The notes beneath the pieces were generated by a model that was not told the DNA's origin, made no database searches, and saw only the letters and a program-made list of their open reading frames with translations. The position numbers and the translations under genes are program-made. A DNA stretch of 64,000 nt. It comes from Allokutzneria sp. A3M-2-11 16 (lineage in GTDB: Bacteria; Actinomycetota; Actinomycetes; Mycobacteriales; Pseudonocardiaceae). Shown one piece after another: positions 8,404 to 16,907 of this stretch (the first letter of the stretch is position 1; every line of letters starts with the position of its first letter). The stretch covers positions 3,038,001-3,102,000 of the forward strand of contig NZ_JANAVO010000001.1 in the NCBI RefSeq assembly GCF_024213555.1, read 5' to 3'.

Positions 8404-9888
8404 TCAGAACGGTTGCCGGTTCGGCTTGCAGACCAGTCCGGCTGCGGGGAGCTCCCCCTTGGTCAGGTACTTCTCCGCGGCGCTGTCCACGCACGCGCTG
8501 GAGCCGAGGCTGGTGTGCCCGAACGCGTCCACGTCGAGCAGCCGCGCGTTGCCGAGCTGGGCCGCCATCCGCTTGGAGAACGTGTACGACGTAGCGGGGT
8601 CGTGGTAGATGCCGATGACCAGCACGGTCGCGGCGGTCTTGGCGTTCCACGGGCCGCGGTAGACCTTCTTCGCGCTGACCGGCCAGTGCGCGCAGCCCAC
8701 GAAGTCGTGGAAGGCCTGCCTGCGCCCGAAAGTCGGCGCGTCGCGCTCCCAGGCCGTCGCGGTCGTCGGGACCAGGGAAGGCGTCCTCGGGAGCGGCTTG
8801 TCGGAACAGTTGACGCCGTAGAAAGCGTCGTGTCCCTTGTAGGGAGCGTCCGTGGTCCGATCGGACGCCGTCGACAGCTGCTGGAGCTCGGTCGCCAGCT
8901 TCGCCAGGTCCACGGGGCCGGACAGCGGGATCTTCTCCAGCGCGTCGCCGACCTTCGCGACGAACTGGCTCAAGGTGATCGGGCCGCCACCGTTGCGCAG
9001 CCGTTCGCGGATCGCGTCGAACTTCGCCCGCGGATCACCCTCGCTGAACGCGCACTTCGGACCTTCTTCCTTGCAGCGCTTGAGGAAAGCCGACAGCGCG
9101 TGCTCGAAGGCCAGCGCCCGTTCGCGGTCGTAGCGCAGCCCGTCGTTGGTGCGCAACGAGGGATCGACCGCGCCGTCGAGGATCATCGCGCGCACCTTGC
9201 CGGGGAACAGGTTCGCGTAGGTCGCGCCGAGCAGCGTTCCGTAGGACAGGCCGACGTAGGTCAGCTTCTGGTCGCCGACCGCGGCCCGGATCAGGTCCAT
9301 GTCGCGAGCAGTGTCCTCAGTGGACATGTGCTCGATGATCGGCCCTCCCACCTTGCCGCAGCCGCGGCCGTACTCCGCGTAAGCGTCCATAGTGGACTTG
9401 ATCTGCGCGGTGGTCACCGGGACCGGCGTCATCCGCGCCCGCAGCGCGTCCGCGCTCTCCTGGGTGGTGAAGCACTTCAGCGGGTTGCTCCGGCCGACAC
9501 CGCGCGGGTCGAACCCGACGAGGTCGAAGCGCTCGGGCACCGACGACGGGAACAGCGCGTTCGGGATGGTCGCGAGCAGCAACCCGTCGGCGCCGGGGCC
9601 GCCGGGGTTGATCAGCACGGAGCCGATGCGCTCGGCGGGCTTGGAAGCCGCGCGGCGCAACAACATCAGATCGATCTTGGCGCCGCTCGGCTTGGCGTGG
9701 TCGAGCGGGACGGCCAGCGTTCCGCAGCTGTACCGGAAGCGGTGCTCCGGTGGCACGTAGGTCAGGGCGTCCTCGGGGCACGGGCCCCAGGCGACGGGGT
9801 CGGCGGGCTTGGCGGGGGACGCGACGGCGGGCACCGCGGACCCGATCAGCGTCGCGACGAGCAGGGCGATCGTCGGTAACCGAAGCAC
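8404..9888 (-). CDS. Secreted tripeptidyl-aminopeptidase-like alpha/beta hydrolase
   Basis: 494 residues from the GTG at 9888, which has AGGAGG 7 nt upstream; a longer ATG-started frame (9924) has no such site. Signal peptide LRLPTIALLVATLIGSAVPAVAS. Mature part: oxyanion motif NPGGPGADG, nucleophile GLSYGT (Ser about residue 215), and a C-terminal TAP-like domain carrying the acid and the histidine (FGHTSLG). This is the SlpD/SlpE/Tap class that clips N-terminal tripeptides or hydrophobic residues outside the cell. A paralogue is encoded at 37569. Confidence 0.9.
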   Translation of the reverse strand: MLRLPTIALLVATLIGSAVPAVASPAKPADPVAWGPCPEDALTYVPPEHRFRYSCGTLAVPLDHAKPSGAKIDLMLLRRAASKPAERIGSVLINPGGPGADGLLLATIPNALFPSSVPERFDLVGFDPRGVGRSNPLKCFTTQESADALRARMTPVPVTTAQIKSTMDAYAEYGRGCGKVGGPIIEHMSTEDTARDMDLIRAAVGDQKLTYVGLSYGTLLGATYANLFPGKVRAMILDGAVDPSLRTNDGLRYDRERALAFEHALSAFLKRCKEEGPKCAFSEGDPRAKFDAIRERLRNGGGPITLSQFVAKVGDALEKIPLSGPVDLAKLATELQQLSTASDRTTDAPYKGHDAFYGVNCSDKPLPRTPSLVPTTATAWERDAPTFGRRQAFHDFVGCAHWPVSAKKVYRGPWNAKTAATVLVIGIYHDPATSYTFSKRMAAQLGNARLLDVDAFGHTSLGSSACVDSAAEKYLTKGELPAAGLVCKPNRQPF

Positions 9889-9960
9889 AGGGAGTCCTCC
9901 TCGGGTGGGCCCGAAGAATCCCATTGACCCGGTGCATCGCGAATCAGCAAAAAGGTGGAG

Positions 9961-10707
9961 TCAGTCCCGGTCGGCGAGGAAGCGCTCGATCCCGTCGAGG
10001 GTCCTGGCCAGGCCGAACTCGAACGCACCGCCCTGTTCGCTGAACGCGCCCGCGTCCAGAACTCTGGTCAAATTCGGGTGGTCGGCGCGCTCGAAGTGCT
10101 TGTCCCAGAAGAACTGGCGCGCGGTCCACCACTGGTCGTCGCTGACGCCGGTGCGCCGCTCGGCCTGTGCGGAATCGATGGAGTTGCGGGCTTTGCCGCG
10201 CACGTAGCCCTCGACGAGGTCGACGAACCCGACCATGTCGCGCTCGTCCAGCCCCGCGAGCGCCAGTGCGCCCAGCGCGTCGTCGTAGGCCCGCAGCTCG
10301 TTCGGCCCCAGCACTGGCCGGTGGCCGGTCACCTGGAGCATCCACGGGTGCCGGTGGTAGAGCTGCCAGTGCTCGCGGGCGAACAGCTCCAGCCGCTCCC
10401 GCCAGCCCATGCCCGCCTCGGGGCGGCGCACCTCGCCGGTCGCGCGGTCGAGCATGAGGTCGACCAGCTCCGCCTTCGCGGGCACGTAGGTGTAGAGCGA
10501 CATGGTGCCGACGCCGAGCCGCTCCGCGACCTTCCGCATGGACAGGCCGTCCAGGCCGTCCGCGTCGGCGATCTCGATCGCGGTGGCGACGACCCGTTCG
10601 ACGGTGAGCCGCTGCTTCGGCCCCCGGGTCGGCGCACCGGCCTTGCCCCACAGCAGCGCGATGCTGCGCTCCGGATCGCCAAGGCCGCTGTACTCGGCAG
10701 GACTCAC
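9961..10707 (-). CDS. TetR-family regulator with TetR_C-type ligand domain
   Basis: 248 residues from GTG 10707, preceded by GAGGAG. It has an N-terminal extension of about 35 residues, then the helix-turn-helix (LTVERVVATAIEIADADG, LSMRKVAERLGVGTMSLYTYV) and a tetracycline-repressor-type C-terminal domain. Divergent from the NmrA-like gene at 10784 across a 76-bp gap holding a strong dyad (10742-10764), so it very likely represses both. Confidence 0.9.
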   Translation of the reverse strand: MSPAEYSGLGDPERSIALLWGKAGAPTRGPKQRLTVERVVATAIEIADADGLDGLSMRKVAERLGVGTMSLYTYVPAKAELVDLMLDRATGEVRRPEAGMGWRERLELFAREHWQLYHRHPWMLQVTGHRPVLGPNELRAYDDALGALALAGLDERDMVGFVDLVEGYVRGKARNSIDSAQAERRTGVSDDQWWTARQFFWDKHFERADHPNLTRVLDAGAFSEQGGAFEFGLARTLDGIERFLADRD

Positions 10708-10741
10708 GCTGGCTCCTCACTCGGTTGACGACCCATCCTAA

Positions 10742-10764
10742 AACTCCGTACCGTGTACGAAGTT
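10742..10764. promoter_or_regulatory. TetR operator dyad between 9961 and 10784 genes
   Basis: 23-bp near-perfect inverted repeat with arms AACTCCGTAC and GTACGAAGTT around a 3-bp centre. It lies 20 bp upstream of the GTG of the NmrA-like gene and 35 bp from the TetR start, where it would block promoters on both sides. This is the classic layout of a locally acting TetR repressor. Confidence 0.6.
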
Positions 10765-10783
10765 ACGAGCTGAGGGGGCCGAA

Positions 10784-11608
10784 GTGACGATCTTGGTGAC
10801 GGGCGCGACCGGCAACGTGGGCCGGGGCGTTGTGGCGCAGCTGCTCGACGCGGGCCAGGCCGTGCGGGCGGTGACGCGCAATCCCGCGACCGCGAACCTT
10901 CCCGCCGGAGTGGAGGTGGTCCGCGGCGATCTCGCCGATCTCCCGGCGGAGGCGTTCGCGGGGGTGGAACGCATGTTCCTGTTCCCCGCCAACGGAAGTG
11001 AGGCGGTGGCGACCGCGGTCCGCGTGGGTGTGCGGCGCATCGTGGTGCTGTCCTCGATGGCCCTGGACGACGCCACGGATGACACAGGTCCGGCGGGCTA
11101 CCACCACGCGGAGGAGTTGGCCGCGGAGCGCGCTGTCCAGGCTTCCGGGCTGGAGTGGACCGTCGTGCGGCCCGGCGAGTTCATGGCGAACGCCCTCGGC
11201 TGGGCGGACGCGATCCGCGCCGGTGAGGTCGTCCGTGCTCCTTCGGGCGACGTGCCAGGAATGCCGGTCGACGAGATCGACACGGCGGCCGTCGCGGTGG
11301 CCGCGTTGCTGGAGGACGGGCACTCGGGCGCGACCTACGAGGTGACCGGCCCGGAGCTGATCACCCCCGCCGAGCAGGTCCGCGTCATCGGCGAGGTGAT
11401 CGGCCGCGACATCGGCTTCGTGGCGCTCTCCGAGGAGGAAACCGCCGAGTACTGGCGGAGCTTCGGCGTCCCTCAGGAGATGATCGACTGGTTCGCGTCG
11501 TTGGAGGAGACCGCCACCGACCCCCTCAAGACCGTCGAGAACGTCGTCGGCCGCCCCGGAAGCCCCTTCTCCGCCTGGGCTCAACGCCACGCCCCCGCCT
11601 TCCGTTAG
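10784..11608 (+). CDS. NmrA/QOR2-like NAD(P)-binding protein
   Basis: 274 residues, atypical short-chain dehydrogenase. N-terminal nucleotide motif TGATGNVGRGVV (GxxGxxG), later VVLSSMAL and VVRPGEFMANAL. The active-site YxxxK of classical SDRs is not evident, as in NmrA-type redox sensors and QOR2-like reductases. GTG start at 10784 behind GAGGGGG. Likely repressed by the divergent TetR. The substrate is unknown. Confidence 0.85.
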   Translation: MTILVTGATGNVGRGVVAQLLDAGQAVRAVTRNPATANLPAGVEVVRGDLADLPAEAFAGVERMFLFPANGSEAVATAVRVGVRRIVVLSSMALDDATDDTGPAGYHHAEELAAERAVQASGLEWTVVRPGEFMANALGWADAIRAGEVVRAPSGDVPGMPVDEIDTAAVAVAALLEDGHSGATYEVTGPELITPAEQVRVIGEVIGRDIGFVALSEEETAEYWRSFGVPQEMIDWFASLEETATDPLKTVENVVGRPGSPFSAWAQRHAPAFR

Positions 11609-11623
11609 CGCGCGGGTAGGCCC

Positions 11624-11731
11624 GTCTTCAAGTACCCCGTACCCCCGTTCAGGGCATCGTCAACCGCCACTAACCCCCGGGTTAGTGGCGGTTGACGACC
11701 GCTGGGGGAGGGGTTGGGGGTACTTGAAGAC
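11624..11731. repeat. Dispersed palindromic repeat family A, copy 2
   Basis: 108 bp. Outer arms GTCTTCAAGTACCCC and GGGGTACTTGAAGAC are perfect inverses. Inner arms (TCGTCAACCGCCACTAACCC and its inverse) make the unit an almost perfect hairpin. It fills the gap between the convergent NmrA-like and M1-peptidase genes, where it could also act as a bidirectional terminator. Confidence 0.8.
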
Positions 11732-11738
11732 GGGGGAA

Positions 11739-13010
11739 CTACAGCGGGGGGAGGGGGGTTTCGTGGAGCCAGGATTGGAGCACGGGACGGATGGGGGTGG
11801 GGGAGATGCCTTCGGCCATGGACGTGAAGTCGGCGGTGGTGGCGGTGGAGTGACGGTGGGTGGTGGCCCACTCGCGGAGCAGGCGGAAGAAGGGGGCATC
11901 GCCCATGGTGCGGCGCAACGCGTGCAGGGTTAACGCGCCGCGTTCGTACACGCGGTCGTCGAAGATGCGCCGAGCTCCGGGTGCTCCGATCGCGATGTCC
12001 TGGGGGAGCCGCGCGAGCTTCGCGTGGGAGCGCAGCGCCAGGTCGTGGGCGGAGCGACCATCGGCCTCAGCCCACAGCCACTCCGCGTAGGTCGCGAAGC
12101 CCTCGTGCAGCCAGATGTGCCGCCAGTCGGCAGCGGTCACGCTGTTGCCGAACCACTGGTGCGCCAACTCGTGCGCCACCAAGCGTTCCGAGCCGCGCAT
12201 GCCGTCGACGTGGTTCGCGCCGAAGATCGACATCGCCTGGGCTTCAACGGGAACGTCCAGCTCCTCGTCCACCACCACGATGCCGTACTCCGTGAACGGG
12301 TACGGGCCGAACAGGCGCGAGAACTCCCGGAGCATCCGCGGCTGGTTGGCGAAGTCGTTGCGGAAAGCGCGCATCAGCCGCGCGGGCACGGCGGCGGGCT
12401 GCCGAACGGGCGCCCCGGTCAGCTCCACCGAGGTGTACCGTCCAATTTGGACAGACACGAGGTACGTGGACGTCGGCGAAGGCTGCTCGTAGACCCACGT
12501 GTTGCCGGAGTGGGAAACCAGCGTGCCGCTGGCGATCACGGTGTACGTGGGGGCGGTCGTCACTGAGATCCGATAGGCCGCCTTGTCCGCGGGGCGGTCG
12601 TTGCACGGGAACCACGACGAAGCGCCGGTCGGCTGGCTGGCCACCAAAGCCCCATCGGAGAGCTGGGTCCAGCCGATCTCGCCCCAGTGACCGCGATTCG
12701 GCCGGGGCACTCCCGCGTAGCGGACCTCCACGGTGAACTCGGCGCCCGCCTCGATCAGGCGGCCCGGACGGACGCGCAGCTTGCCGAGCCGGTGTGCGTA
12801 GCGAACAGGCTTGCCGTCGAAGAGAATCCGATCCACCCGCAGCGGGCCGAAATCGAGGCTCACGCTGTTGAGCGCGGTGCGCGCGACCGCCGTGATCACC
12901 GCGCGCCCGGCGAGCCGATTGGCCCCCGGGCGGTAGTCGAGGTGCAGGTCGTACTGGAGGACCGAGTAGTCGGTGTCGCCGTGCGCGTCGAGGTAGGGGA
13001 CCTGCCTCAT
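11739..13010 (-). CDS. M1-family zinc aminopeptidase coupled to Pls-type synthetase
   Basis: 423 residues from ATG 13010, which overlaps the synthetase stop codon as ATGA, so translation is coupled; an upstream in-frame start at 13037 is inside the synthetase gene. N-terminal beta-sandwich, then the M1 catalytic signature HELAHQWFGN with the third zinc ligand in LHEGFATYAEW 18 residues later. No signal peptide is obvious and the C-terminal ERAP/ARM domain is short, as in compact actinobacterial M1 enzymes. In epsilon-polylysine producers a zinc aminopeptidase degrades the polymer; the coupling here suggests a comparable trimming or self-protection role (inference). Confidence 0.9.
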   Translation of the reverse strand: MRQVPYLDAHGDTDYSVLQYDLHLDYRPGANRLAGRAVITAVARTALNSVSLDFGPLRVDRILFDGKPVRYAHRLGKLRVRPGRLIEAGAEFTVEVRYAGVPRPNRGHWGEIGWTQLSDGALVASQPTGASSWFPCNDRPADKAAYRISVTTAPTYTVIASGTLVSHSGNTWVYEQPSPTSTYLVSVQIGRYTSVELTGAPVRQPAAVPARLMRAFRNDFANQPRMLREFSRLFGPYPFTEYGIVVVDEELDVPVEAQAMSIFGANHVDGMRGSERLVAHELAHQWFGNSVTAADWRHIWLHEGFATYAEWLWAEADGRSAHDLALRSHAKLARLPQDIAIGAPGARRIFDDRVYERGALTLHALRRTMGDAPFFRLLREWATTHRHSTATTADFTSMAEGISPTPIRPVLQSWLHETPLPPL

Positions 13011-16000
13011 CCCTTGCGGGCCTTCCCGGTCCGCCACGCCGCGATCGGGTTGCCCAGCCAGCGCGTGTCCGGCGGAACGCTCTCGCCGCTCATCATCAGC
13101 GACGCCGGGCCGACCGTGGTCCGCGCGCCGATCGTGGTGCCGGGCAACGCGATGCCGTGCGGGCCGAGCGTCGAGCCCTCGCCGAGGGTGACCGTGTCCA
13201 TCCGCATGATCCGATCATGGAACAGGTGGGTCTGGACGACGCACCCCCGGTTCACCGTTGCGCCGCGGCCGATCCGCACGAGGTCCGCCTCGGGCAGCCA
13301 GTACGACTCGCACCACGCGCCGCGGCCGATCCGCGCGCCGAGCCCGCGCAGCCACAGGTTCATCAGCGGGGTGCCACCGACCGAGCCCACCAGCCACGGC
13401 ACGGCCAGGACCTCGACGAAGGTGTCGGCCAGCTCGTTGCGCCACACGAACGAACTCCACAGTGGACGCTCGATCCGACCGAACCGACCGACCAGCGACC
13501 ACTTCGCCAGGCACGCGACCACACAGGCGACCACGCCCGCGCCGAGCAGCACGAAACCGCCCAGCCACAACGGAGTCGACCGGAGCACCTGGAGAACCGC
13601 GACCGCGAGCGCGACCGTGCACATCACCGGGATCACCCGGCACAGCTCGACCAGTGCCCGCGCGATCACGAGCCCGCGCGGCGGGTCGAACGTCCTGCTC
13701 TGGTCGCCGCTCTCCGCGACGCGCGGCAGCTTCATCGGCGGCATGCCCAGCCAGGAGCTGCCCGCCTTGGCCCGCTTCGGCGTCGAGGAGAGCACGCCGA
13801 CGAGGCCGCGGTTGGGCACCGAGCGACCCGGCGCGGTCATGCCGGAGTTGCCGAGAAAAGCGCGCTTCCCGACCTTCGCGGCGGCGATCCGCAGCCACCC
13901 GCCGCCGAGTTCGTACGTGCCGACCATCGTGTCGTCGGCAAGGAAAGCACCGTCGCCGACAGTGGTCATCGACGGCAGCGCGAGCACCGTCGACGCTTCG
14001 ACCCGACGACCGACCTTCATGCCGAGCGCCCGCAACCACACGGGTGTGAACAAGCTGGCGTACAAAGGGAACAGCGCCACTCTCGCGGAGTTCATCAGCC
14101 GCTCGGTGGCCCACGCCTGCCACGCGATCCGCCCGTGCACGGGGTGGTAGCCCTCGCGCAGGCCGATGCTCAACAGGCGCACGCTGACCAAGACCAGCAG
14201 CGCGTACGCGAGCATGAACAGCACTGTCACCAACGGAACCGACAGCAGCGATCCGTTGAACGCCACCAGGACGAGGATGCTCGGGATCGCCGCGACGACG
14301 GGCAGCAGGTCCAAGAAGAACGACGTCACGTTGTACGTGAGCGCCCAGCGGCGCTTGTGCTCAGGGCGCTCGTCGGGCCACCGCTGCGCCGCCTTGCCGG
14401 AGCGCGCCGCGGGGACACCGGCCCAGCGCTGCCCGGCGGGGACGGAACCCAGCACGCACGAGCCGGGCGCGATCTGCGCGCGCTTGCCGATTCGCGCTCC
14501 TGGCATCAGCGTGCTGCGAGCACCGATGGTCGCCCCGGCGCCGACGCGGATTCGGCCGACGTGCAGTACATCGCCGTCGAGCCAGTGCCCGGACAGGTCG
14601 ACCTCGGGCTCGATCGCGCTTCCCTTGCCCAGCTTGAGCATTCCGGTCACCGGGGGAACCGAGTGGAGGTCGACGCCCTGCCCGATCCGCGCGCCGAGGG
14701 CCTTGGCGTAGTACGTCGTCCACGCTCCGGAGAGCTTGGCCGCACCGCTCAGCTCCGCCAGCTTCTCCGCGGTCCACAGTCTCAAGTGGACACTCCCGCC
14801 GCGCGGGTAGGAGCCGGGGCGCAGGCCGCGCAGCAGCAACCGTGCTCCGCCGACCGCGATCCCGAGGCGGCCGAGCGGGCTGATGAAAACCACCCAGCCC
14901 GCCAGCACCCACCACCACGACACGGTGGGCGTCCACCCCAGAACATTGCCCGCCGCCGCGAGCACCGTGACCCACCGCATCGCGACCACGGTCAGCAGCA
15001 ACGGAAGCAACGCGATCTGGGCGAGTCCGGCGCGCAGTCGGGTCGGCCGCACAAAGCGTTCCGCCGACTCGGTCGCCTTGAACTCGTCCAGCCGCGCGGC
15101 CAGTTCGCCGACCGTGGAGCGTTGGTAGACGTCGTTGACCGAGCAGCTCGGATAGCGTTGCCGGAGGAGCGAGACCAGCTGCGCCGCGGCCAGGCTGCCA
15201 CCGCCGCTGGAGAAGAACTCGGTGTCCTTGTCGGCCGGTGGCCTGCCGAGCACCTCGGCCCACTGCTCGGCCAGCCATGCTTGAGTGGGGGTCAGATCCG
15301 CTGGTTGCTCGGTCGTGCTGGGCAGAGGCCACGGCAGCGCGTTGCGGTCCACCTTGCCGGACGTGCGCGTCGGCAGCGTGTCGACGATCGCCAACAGCGG
15401 CACCAACGCGGCCGGGAGTGCGGCGCGCAGTCGTTCGAGCGCGGCGGCCTGGTCGAATTCGTCCACTGTGGACACCAGGTAGCCGACGAGGATCTGGTTG
15501 CCGCCCTTGGTCCCGCGCACGGCCGCCGCGGCACCGGCCACATCGGGCAACGCCTGCAGCGCGGCGTCGACCTCGCCGAGCTCGATCCGACGTCCGCCCA
15601 GTTTGACCTGTTCGTCCGCTCTACCAAGGAAAACCAGGCCCTCCGGCTCCGCGCGGACCAGGTCACCGCTGCGGTAGGCGCGGTCCCAGCCCAGCGATGG
15701 CAGCGGCGCGTACTTCTCCGCGTCCTTGGCCGGGTCCAGGTAACGCGCCAGGCCGACGCCGCCGATGACCAGCTCCCCGGACCCGCCCATCGGCACCAGC
15801 TCGCCGGAAGCGTCCACGACCGCCAGCTCCCAGCCGTCCAACGGCAGGCCGATGCGCACCGGTCCCTCGCCGGTGAGTTGCGCGCCGCACGCCACCACCG
15901 TTGCCTCGGTGGGGCCGTAGGTGTTCCAGACCTCGCGGCCCTCCACCGCGACGCGCTCGGCGAGTTCGGGCGGGCACGCCTCGCCGCCGAAGATCAGCAG

Positions 16001-16792
16001 CCGCACCTCGTCCAGCGCCTCCGCGGGCCACAGCGCGGCCAGCGTCGGCACGGTGGACACCACGGTGATCTCGTGCTCGACCAGCCACGGGCCGAGGTCC
16101 ATTCCTGTGCGCACCAACGCCCTCGGCGCGGTGACGAGGCACGCGCCGTGCCGCCACGCGAGCCACATCTCCTCGCAGGAGGCGTCGAAGGCGACGGACA
16201 GCCCCGCGAGCACCCGGTCTCCCGGGCCGATCGGTTCGTCCACAAGGAACAGTCGAGCCTCAGCGTCGACGAACGCCGCGGCGCACCGGTGGCTGACCGC
16301 GACGCCCTTCGGCTTGCCCGTGGAGCCCGAGGTGAAGATGATCCACGCGTCGTCGTCCGGGCCCGGGTCGCCAGCCACGCGCATCGGTGTGCCGAGCACG
16401 GTCAGCTCGCGACCCTCGCCCAGAACCGCGCACACGCCCGCTTCGCCGAAGACGAGTTCCGCGCGCTCGTCCGGGTCCTCGGCGTCGACGGGGACGTAGG
16501 CCGCGCCCGCCGCGAGCACCGCGAGGATGCTGACGTAGAGGTCCGTGGTCCCGGAGGGCACGCGCACGCCGACCCGGTCACCGACGCCGATCCCCGCTGC
16601 CGCAAGGGAAGCGCGCAGCTCGTCGACCTCGGCGAGCAACGCCCGGTAGCTCAGCACGGTGGAGCCCGCCCGCAGCGCGTGCGCCGCGGGGTGCAGGCGG
16701 GCGGTCTCGGTGATGATGTCGAGCAGCGTGCGCTCCGGCGGCGCGGACGAAGCCGCGAACAGGGCCGGTGCGAGCGTCTGCACCGCGGTCAT
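13007..16792 (-). CDS. Pls/PosA-type membrane NRPS (homopoly-amino-acid synthetase candidate)
   Basis: 1,261 residues. Domain order matches epsilon-poly-L-lysine synthetase: an adenylation domain (about 20-500; FTSGSTGKPKG, NTYGPTEATV, YRSGDL, GRADEQVKLGG, catalytic Lys in TSGKVDRN near 481); a thiolation domain (FSSGGGSLAAAQ, Ser about 532); then three pairs of membrane helices (about 590-645, 820-885, 1040-1100), each followed by a soluble hexapeptide-repeat-like domain (three C-terminal tandem domains). No condensation or thioesterase domain is present. Aligning to GrsA by eye I read the specificity code D-A-E-S-I-G-T-V-V-K, close to the lysine code remembered for bacitracin synthetase. 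ATG 16792 is preceded by GGAGGA. Coupled to the M1 peptidase. Confidence 0.92.
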   Translation of the reverse strand: MTAVQTLAPALFAASSAPPERTLLDIITETARLHPAAHALRAGSTVLSYRALLAEVDELRASLAAAGIGVGDRVGVRVPSGTTDLYVSILAVLAAGAAYVPVDAEDPDERAELVFGEAGVCAVLGEGRELTVLGTPMRVAGDPGPDDDAWIIFTSGSTGKPKGVAVSHRCAAAFVDAEARLFLVDEPIGPGDRVLAGLSVAFDASCEEMWLAWRHGACLVTAPRALVRTGMDLGPWLVEHEITVVSTVPTLAALWPAEALDEVRLLIFGGEACPPELAERVAVEGREVWNTYGPTEATVVACGAQLTGEGPVRIGLPLDGWELAVVDASGELVPMGGSGELVIGGVGLARYLDPAKDAEKYAPLPSLGWDRAYRSGDLVRAEPEGLVFLGRADEQVKLGGRRIELGEVDAALQALPDVAGAAAAVRGTKGGNQILVGYLVSTVDEFDQAAALERLRAALPAALVPLLAIVDTLPTRTSGKVDRNALPWPLPSTTEQPADLTPTQAWLAEQWAEVLGRPPADKDTEFFSSGGGSLAAAQLVSLLRQRYPSCSVNDVYQRSTVGELAARLDEFKATESAERFVRPTRLRAGLAQIALLPLLLTVVAMRWVTVLAAAGNVLGWTPTVSWWWVLAGWVVFISPLGRLGIAVGGARLLLRGLRPGSYPRGGSVHLRLWTAEKLAELSGAAKLSGAWTTYYAKALGARIGQGVDLHSVPPVTGMLKLGKGSAIEPEVDLSGHWLDGDVLHVGRIRVGAGATIGARSTLMPGARIGKRAQIAPGSCVLGSVPAGQRWAGVPAARSGKAAQRWPDERPEHKRRWALTYNVTSFFLDLLPVVAAIPSILVLVAFNGSLLSVPLVTVLFMLAYALLVLVSVRLLSIGLREGYHPVHGRIAWQAWATERLMNSARVALFPLYASLFTPVWLRALGMKVGRRVEASTVLALPSMTTVGDGAFLADDTMVGTYELGGGWLRIAAAKVGKRAFLGNSGMTAPGRSVPNRGLVGVLSSTPKRAKAGSSWLGMPPMKLPRVAESGDQSRTFDPPRGLVIARALVELCRVIPVMCTVALAVAVLQVLRSTPLWLGGFVLLGAGVVACVVACLAKWSLVGRFGRIERPLWSSFVWRNELADTFVEVLAVPWLVGSVGGTPLMNLWLRGLGARIGRGAWCESYWLPEADLVRIGRGATVNRGCVVQTHLFHDRIMRMDTVTLGEGSTLGPHGIALPGTTIGARTTVGPASLMMSGESVPPDTRWLGNPIAAWRTGKARKG

Positions 16793-16907
16793 GCGCGTCC
16801 TCCGAACTCTGGGATGCGCTTTTCGTTCCTGCGAAAGGAAAATCCGATCGGCGCGACCGCAGAGCTTACCGCGTGCCCCGTGAAACCGCTGCTCTCGCGG
16901 GCTAACG

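Noticed and set aside
16828..16846. Shared word CTGCGAAAGGAAAA with the 28580-28595 ribosome-site region
   Set aside because: On the strand opposite to the flanking genes here; no extended similarity, so chance.
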